Assembly: GCA_947446635.1 (NCBI GenBank)
Contig: CANFHF010000008.1
Location: forward strand, 1 to 64,000
Origin: Flavobacteriaceae bacterium
Lineage (GTDB): Bacteria > Bacteroidota > Bacteroidia > Flavobacteriales > Flavobacteriaceae
DNA: 64,000 bases
Direction: 5' to 3'
Position 1 is the first letter of the stretch. The number at the start of each line of letters is the position of its first letter. Below are positions 60,236 through 64,000 of the stretch, piece by piece. Made by a program: the position numbers and the translations under genes. The notes beneath the pieces are model-generated. The model was given only the letters and a program-made list of their open reading frames with translations, was not told where the DNA came from and made no database searches.

Positions 60236-61492
60236 ATGAGAGTATTCAAATTTGGTGGCGCTTCAGTGAAAGATGCCGAGGGAATTAAAAACGTATATGA
60301 CGTTTTGCAAAAAGCGGGTTACGAAGATGTATTGTTAGTAGTTTCTGCCATGGGGAAAACAACAAACGCCCTTGAATTGGTGATAAAAAATTATTTCGAA
60401 AAATCGGCAGCTTTACAATCCTCCGTACAGGAAGTAAAAAAATACCACAACCAAATCTTGTTGGACTTGTTCGAGGATGATAAAAATGAAGTATTTGCTT
60501 CGGTAAACACGCAATTTTCTGATTTGGAATATTTTTTGGCGCACAATAAATCCCCAAATTACAATTTTGTATACGATCAAATAGTAAGTTATGGCGAACT
60601 GATTTCGACTACGATTTTGAGTCATTTCATGAGCTTTATGGGTATCAAAACACAATGGCTAGATGTGCGAAACTTCGTAAAAACCGATTCAAATTACAGA
60701 GACGCCGAGGTGGATTGGGAATTGACCCAGAAAATTATTACCAAAAACGTAAAACGAAAAATATTAAATATCACTCAAGGTTTTTTGGGTTCTGACGAAA
60801 ATAATTTCACCACAACCCTAGGCCGTGAAGGTTCAGATTATACTGCGGCTATTTTTGCGTACTGCTTGAATGCCGAAAGTGTAACCATCTGGAAAGATGT
60901 ACCGGGAGTGATGAATGCCGATCCGCGTTATTTTGAAAATGCTAGTTTATTGAACCAGATTTCCTATCGTGAAGCCATTGAATTAGCCTTTTATGGCGCC
61001 ACGGTGATTCACCCAAAAACCTTACAACCTTTACAAAAAAAGGAAATCCCCTTGTATGTCAAATCGTTTATAAATCCAATGTTACCTGGAACCAGCGTTG
61101 CTAAAGGCGCCGACTTAGAACCGTATTTACCCTGTTTTATTGTCAAAAGAAACCAATTGTTGATTTCACTTTCCTCTATAGACTTCTCCTTTATTATGGA
61201 AGAAAATATCAGTGAAATTTTTGCTTTGTTTCACCAATTCAAACTGAAAGCAAACTTAATCCAAAATTCGGCCATTAGTTTTTCCGTCTGCGTTGAAGAT
61301 AAATTTGACAACTTCAAAGAATTAAACGCAATCTTGTCAAAAAAATTTAAGGTCGATTTTACCGAAAATGTAACTTTATACACTATTCGTCATTTTGATG
61401 AAAAGGCGGCACAAACGGTGGAAGAAAACAAAACTGTAATTCTAAAACAGGTCAGCCGCGAAACCATGCAAATTGTAACGAAAGAGAGCTAA
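60236..61492 (+). CDS. lysC: Aspartate kinase (monofunctional)
   Basis: The enzyme phosphorylates aspartate for lysine, threonine and methionine synthesis. The 418 residues begin RVFKFGGASVKDAEGIKNV, contain VVSAMGKTTNALE, TTLGREGSDYTAAIFAY and KDVPGVMNADPRYF with YREAIELAFYGATVIHP, and end with an ACT-type regulatory region. It is a single-function protein, unlike the fused aspartate kinase-homoserine dehydrogenase. Confidence 0.94.
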   Translation: MRVFKFGGASVKDAEGIKNVYDVLQKAGYEDVLLVVSAMGKTTNALELVIKNYFEKSAALQSSVQEVKKYHNQILLDLFEDDKNEVFASVNTQFSDLEYFLAHNKSPNYNFVYDQIVSYGELISTTILSHFMSFMGIKTQWLDVRNFVKTDSNYRDAEVDWELTQKIITKNVKRKILNITQGFLGSDENNFTTTLGREGSDYTAAIFAYCLNAESVTIWKDVPGVMNADPRYFENASLLNQISYREAIELAFYGATVIHPKTLQPLQKKEIPLYVKSFINPMLPGTSVAKGADLEPYLPCFIVKRNQLLISLSSIDFSFIMEENISEIFALFHQFKLKANLIQNSAISFSVCVEDKFDNFKELNAILSKKFKVDFTENVTLYTIRHFDEKAAQTVEENKTVILKQVSRETMQIVTKES

Positions 61493-61548
61493 CTTAAATT
61501 TTGAAGTTGGAAAGTTTCGACTTGTCCCTATTATTTTATAGAATACAC

Positions 61549-61556
61549 TACTTTTG
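61549..61556 (+). promoter_or_regulatory. Predicted -7 box of the SprA-like gene
   Basis: TACTTTTG, 22 nt before the ATG at 61579. Confidence 0.4.
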
Positions 61557-61578
61557 ACGTATCGACGTTATACTCTTT

Positions 61579-64000
61579 ATGTTGAAAAAAATCTTGATTT
61601 TAGTGGTAATATTGATTTTTTCTAGCCTCCAAGCTCAGGAGACTAATTTGTTATACAAAACCATAAAAATTCTTTCTACACGCGACACTATTTATCTTGA
61701 AAATGAAAGCCTCAATTCGAGTTTTTTTAAATTGCTTGACGCCAATGAAAAACCAATTGACTCCTCTTTCTACAAAATAAACTTCCAAAAAGGGACGTTG
61801 ATTTTAGACGAAAAACTTTCTTTAAATCGAGATTCGCTAAGGGTTTATTACCTAAAACTTCCCGATTTTCTCACCAAAGAATACCACATTTATGACGCCA
61901 GCCGGGTGGTAAGTAATGAAGTTTCTTTAGAAAAATTATATAAAATTGAAGAAAGTCCCCAGAAAAAAAACATCCCTTTTGACGGGCTGAACACTTCCGG
62001 AAGCATCACGCGAGGCGTTACCATTGGCAACAACCAAAATTCGGTTTTAAACTCGAATCTCGACCTACAAATCACTGGAAAACTTTCTGAAAAAGTCAGT
62101 TTGCGCGCCTCAATACAAGATAGTAATATCCCAATACAAGATGGTGGTTATTCTCAAAAACTAGATCAATTTGACAATGTTTTTATGGAATTATTTAGCG
62201 ATAAATGGAACATTCGAGCAGGGGATGTTTTTCTTGAAAACAAGAAAACGCAGTTCCTCAATTTTAATAAAAAAGTACAAGGCATTGCGTCTAATTTCAA
62301 TTTCGGAACCGAAGACAGCAAATCCAATATTTTTGCATCGGCGGCCTTGGTCAAAGGACAATATGCCAAAAGTAATTTTGTGGGACAAGAAGGCAATCAA
62401 GGCCCATATAAATTAAAAGGGCAAAATGGCGAATTGTATGTGTTGGTCATTTCAGGATCAGAGCGGGTTTATGTGAATGGAATTTTATTGAAACGAGGCG
62501 AAAACAATGATTATACGATCGATTATAATGCGGGTGAAATTGTGTTTACCTCACTTTTTTCGATCACTTCCGAAATGAGAATCGTTATAGAATACCAGTA
62601 TTCTGATAGAAATTACACCCGATTTGTTACCTACGCAGCTGCCTCACACGAAAACAAACAATGGAGTTTTAGTAGTTATTTATATTCCGAAAGTGATTTG
62701 AAAAACCAGCCTTTACAACAAAATCTTACGGCAGAACAAGCGCAAATCTTGGTCAACGCAGGAGACAATCCTGACTTGATGGTGGCGCCATCGGCTTATC
62801 TAGATTCGTATTCGGACAATAAAATACTGTATAAAAAAGTGTTTCTGGGCACCGCAGAAGTTTTCGAATATTCCAATAACCCACAAGATGAATTATATAA
62901 TGTTCGATTCAGTTTAGTAGGTTCCAATAAAGGAAATTATATTTTGAAAAATGCAGCCAGCATCGGGCGAATTTATGAATATATTGAACCCCTAAACGCT
63001 ATTCCACAGGGAAATTATGATTCGATTATTCCATTGGTTTCACCAACAAAAATTCAAGTAGCTACCTTTTTGGGGAAATACACGCCCACAGAAAAAACAG
63101 CGGTTGATTTTGAATTGGGCGTCAGCAATAATGACAAAAACTTGTTTTCTTCGCTAGACGACACCAATAATCATGGATTGGCTGGGAAAATTAACGCTAA
63201 ACAACAGTTGTTTTCTAAGAAATGGAAGGTGGATGCTTTCGCCAATTACCAAATGGTGCAGAAAAATTTCAGCTCTGTAGAACGGTTGCAGAGTATTGAA
63301 TTTGACAGGGATTGGAATCTGGGAAACACTTTCGCTGGTAATCAAAGTTTTTTAATTTCGGGATTGCAATTGGCTTTGCCGAAAAAAGGAAATTTGGTTT
63401 ATCAATTTGAAAAACTAGATTTTTCCAAATCCTTTTCGGGAAATCGCCATATTTTAAATGGTGCATTCCACTTGAAAAATTGGACTATTCAAAATCAGGG
63501 TAGTTTCTTAAAAAGTGATGCGACTAGCACAAGCTCAAAATTCTTGAGGAATCAATCTGAAATTCGATATCATTTCAATAAAAACTGGATTGGCACAAGC
63601 TTGAGATTAGAAGACAACCAAGAAAAAAGCAAATCTACCAATCAATTTTCGGTACTAAGCCAACGGTTTTCCGAGTATGGTTTCTTAACTGGTCGTGGCG
63701 ATAGCACCAAGGTTTTCGTGGAATTAGGCTATTTGAAAAGAATAAATGATAGTTTGCAGAACAGACAGATTCAGCGGGTAAATAGCTCACAGACATTTGT
63801 CCTAAAATCAAAAATGATTCAAACCAAAAAAAGTGATTTGTCTGTTTATATGAATTACCGAGTTCTCAATTTTGTTGACGCGTCAAAGAAAAAAGAACCT
63901 TCGCTCAATTCCAGAATACTGTATAACGACCGTTTTTTTAATCAACTCATTCAAAGCACGACCGTATACGAAACAAATTCTGGCTCCATTCCACAACAGG
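61579..64000 (+). CDS. Large SprA-like outer-membrane protein, N-terminal 807 codons (partial)
   Basis: The frame is open from ATG 61579 to the window edge without a stop. It starts with signal peptide MLKKILILVVILIFSSLQAQ. At about residues 140-235 comes GSITRGVTIGNNQNSVLNSN, then DLQITGKLSEKVSLRASIQ, DSNIPIQDGG, FSDKWNIRAGDVFLENK and KVQGI, the layout seen near the N-terminus of the T9SS translocon protein SprA. A later block (ISGSERVYVNGILLKRGEN, DYTIDYNAGEIVFTS, YQYSDRNY) is shared with SprA-like surface proteins. Beta-strand repeats follow, fitting a large outer-membrane barrel. It is not SprA itself, whose length is over 2,000 residues; function is unknown. Confidence 0.75.
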   Translation, partial: MLKKILILVVILIFSSLQAQETNLLYKTIKILSTRDTIYLENESLNSSFFKLLDANEKPIDSSFYKINFQKGTLILDEKLSLNRDSLRVYYLKLPDFLTKEYHIYDASRVVSNEVSLEKLYKIEESPQKKNIPFDGLNTSGSITRGVTIGNNQNSVLNSNLDLQITGKLSEKVSLRASIQDSNIPIQDGGYSQKLDQFDNVFMELFSDKWNIRAGDVFLENKKTQFLNFNKKVQGIASNFNFGTEDSKSNIFASAALVKGQYAKSNFVGQEGNQGPYKLKGQNGELYVLVISGSERVYVNGILLKRGENNDYTIDYNAGEIVFTSLFSITSEMRIVIEYQYSDRNYTRFVTYAAASHENKQWSFSSYLYSESDLKNQPLQQNLTAEQAQILVNAGDNPDLMVAPSAYLDSYSDNKILYKKVFLGTAEVFEYSNNPQDELYNVRFSLVGSNKGNYILKNAASIGRIYEYIEPLNAIPQGNYDSIIPLVSPTKIQVATFLGKYTPTEKTAVDFELGVSNNDKNLFSSLDDTNNHGLAGKINAKQQLFSKKWKVDAFANYQMVQKNFSSVERLQSIEFDRDWNLGNTFAGNQSFLISGLQLALPKKGNLVYQFEKLDFSKSFSGNRHILNGAFHLKNWTIQNQGSFLKSDATSTSSKFLRNQSEIRYHFNKNWIGTSLRLEDNQEKSKSTNQFSVLSQRFSEYGFLTGRGDSTKVFVELGYLKRINDSLQNRQIQRVNSSQTFVLKSKMIQTKKSDLSVYMNYRVLNFVDASKKKEPSLNSRILYNDRFFNQLIQSTTVYETNSGSIPQQ

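Noticed and set aside
1..64000. Integrated phage, insertion sequence, toxin-antitoxin or defence island
   Set aside because: No transposase, integrase, phage structural gene, restriction enzyme or toxin pair was seen, and gene content and order fit a core flavobacterial chromosome.

Overview
The window is a stretch of chromosome from a Flavobacterium-like member of the Bacteroidota. The DNA is AT-rich. The gene set includes PorT, GldD, GldE, a TamL-type BamA homologue, a DUF5686 outer-membrane protein, menaquinone biosynthesis, a eukaryote-like NrdB and a bacterial GGGP synthase. Many genes are preceded by the Bacteroidota -7 box TAnnTTTG, in several cases with TTG about 19 bp upstream. Shine-Dalgarno sites are not evident. 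No rRNA, tRNA, insertion sequence, prophage or CRISPR array is visible; this is core genome, with no obvious defence or mobile island.

Layout. 1-7.7 kb: membrane and soluble pyrophosphatases, a DUF5686 outer-membrane protein, pyruvate dehydrogenase E1 beta, and electron-transfer flavoprotein. 7.7-17 kb: thyA and folA (thymidylate/folate cycle), menaquinone methyltransferase followed by the T9SS protein PorT, an RNA methyltransferase divergent from tamL, then fbaA and accD. 17-24 kb: a metal-binding lipoprotein, a DMT transporter, a two-gene M16 peptidase operon, rplU-rpmA and ahcY. 24-31 kb: a run of PPTase, GGGP synthase, PnuC-type transporter, DUF4301 and ArfB-like release factor, then a TPP riboswitch and a TonB-dependent receptor that is very probably a thiamin(-phosphate) importer. 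31-38.9 kb: greA, HIT protein, orphan histidine kinase, flavin reductase, DUF3127, aat, tag and the rplM-rpsI-rpsB-tsf ribosomal block. 39-44 kb: a LacI-family regulator, then mutY-ssb-gldE-gldD, which ties DNA maintenance to gliding genes. 44-50 kb: HU, a 30-residue basic protein, RNase G, tadA divergent from dxs, dgt and an RDD membrane protein. 50-55 kb: nrdB-nrdA and DUF3109. 55-64 kb: MarC, an FAD protein, dCMP deaminase, a HupE-like protein, TerB, fbp, a GNAT acetyltransferase, aspartate kinase, and the first 807 codons of a SprA-like outer-membrane protein that runs off the window.

Genes that work together include thyA, folA, dcd-type dCMP deaminase, nrdAB and dgt (dNTP supply); porT, gldD, gldE, tamL and the SprA-like gene (secretion, gliding and outer-membrane assembly); and etfAB, pdhB, menG, fbaA and fbp (central and respiratory metabolism).

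The most interesting observations are regulatory or concern lost ligands. Two DnaA boxes in inverted orientation bracket the predicted nrdB promoter. Terminator-like hairpins lie between promoter and start codon of greA and of the DUF5686 gene. Predicted leaderless promoters occur back to back between tadA and dxs. AccD and RNase G lack the zinc cysteines of their families, and a Rieske-like lipoprotein lacks both histidine ligands. Start codons given here were re-chosen from family alignment and promoter position; several genes appear to use TTG or GTG.
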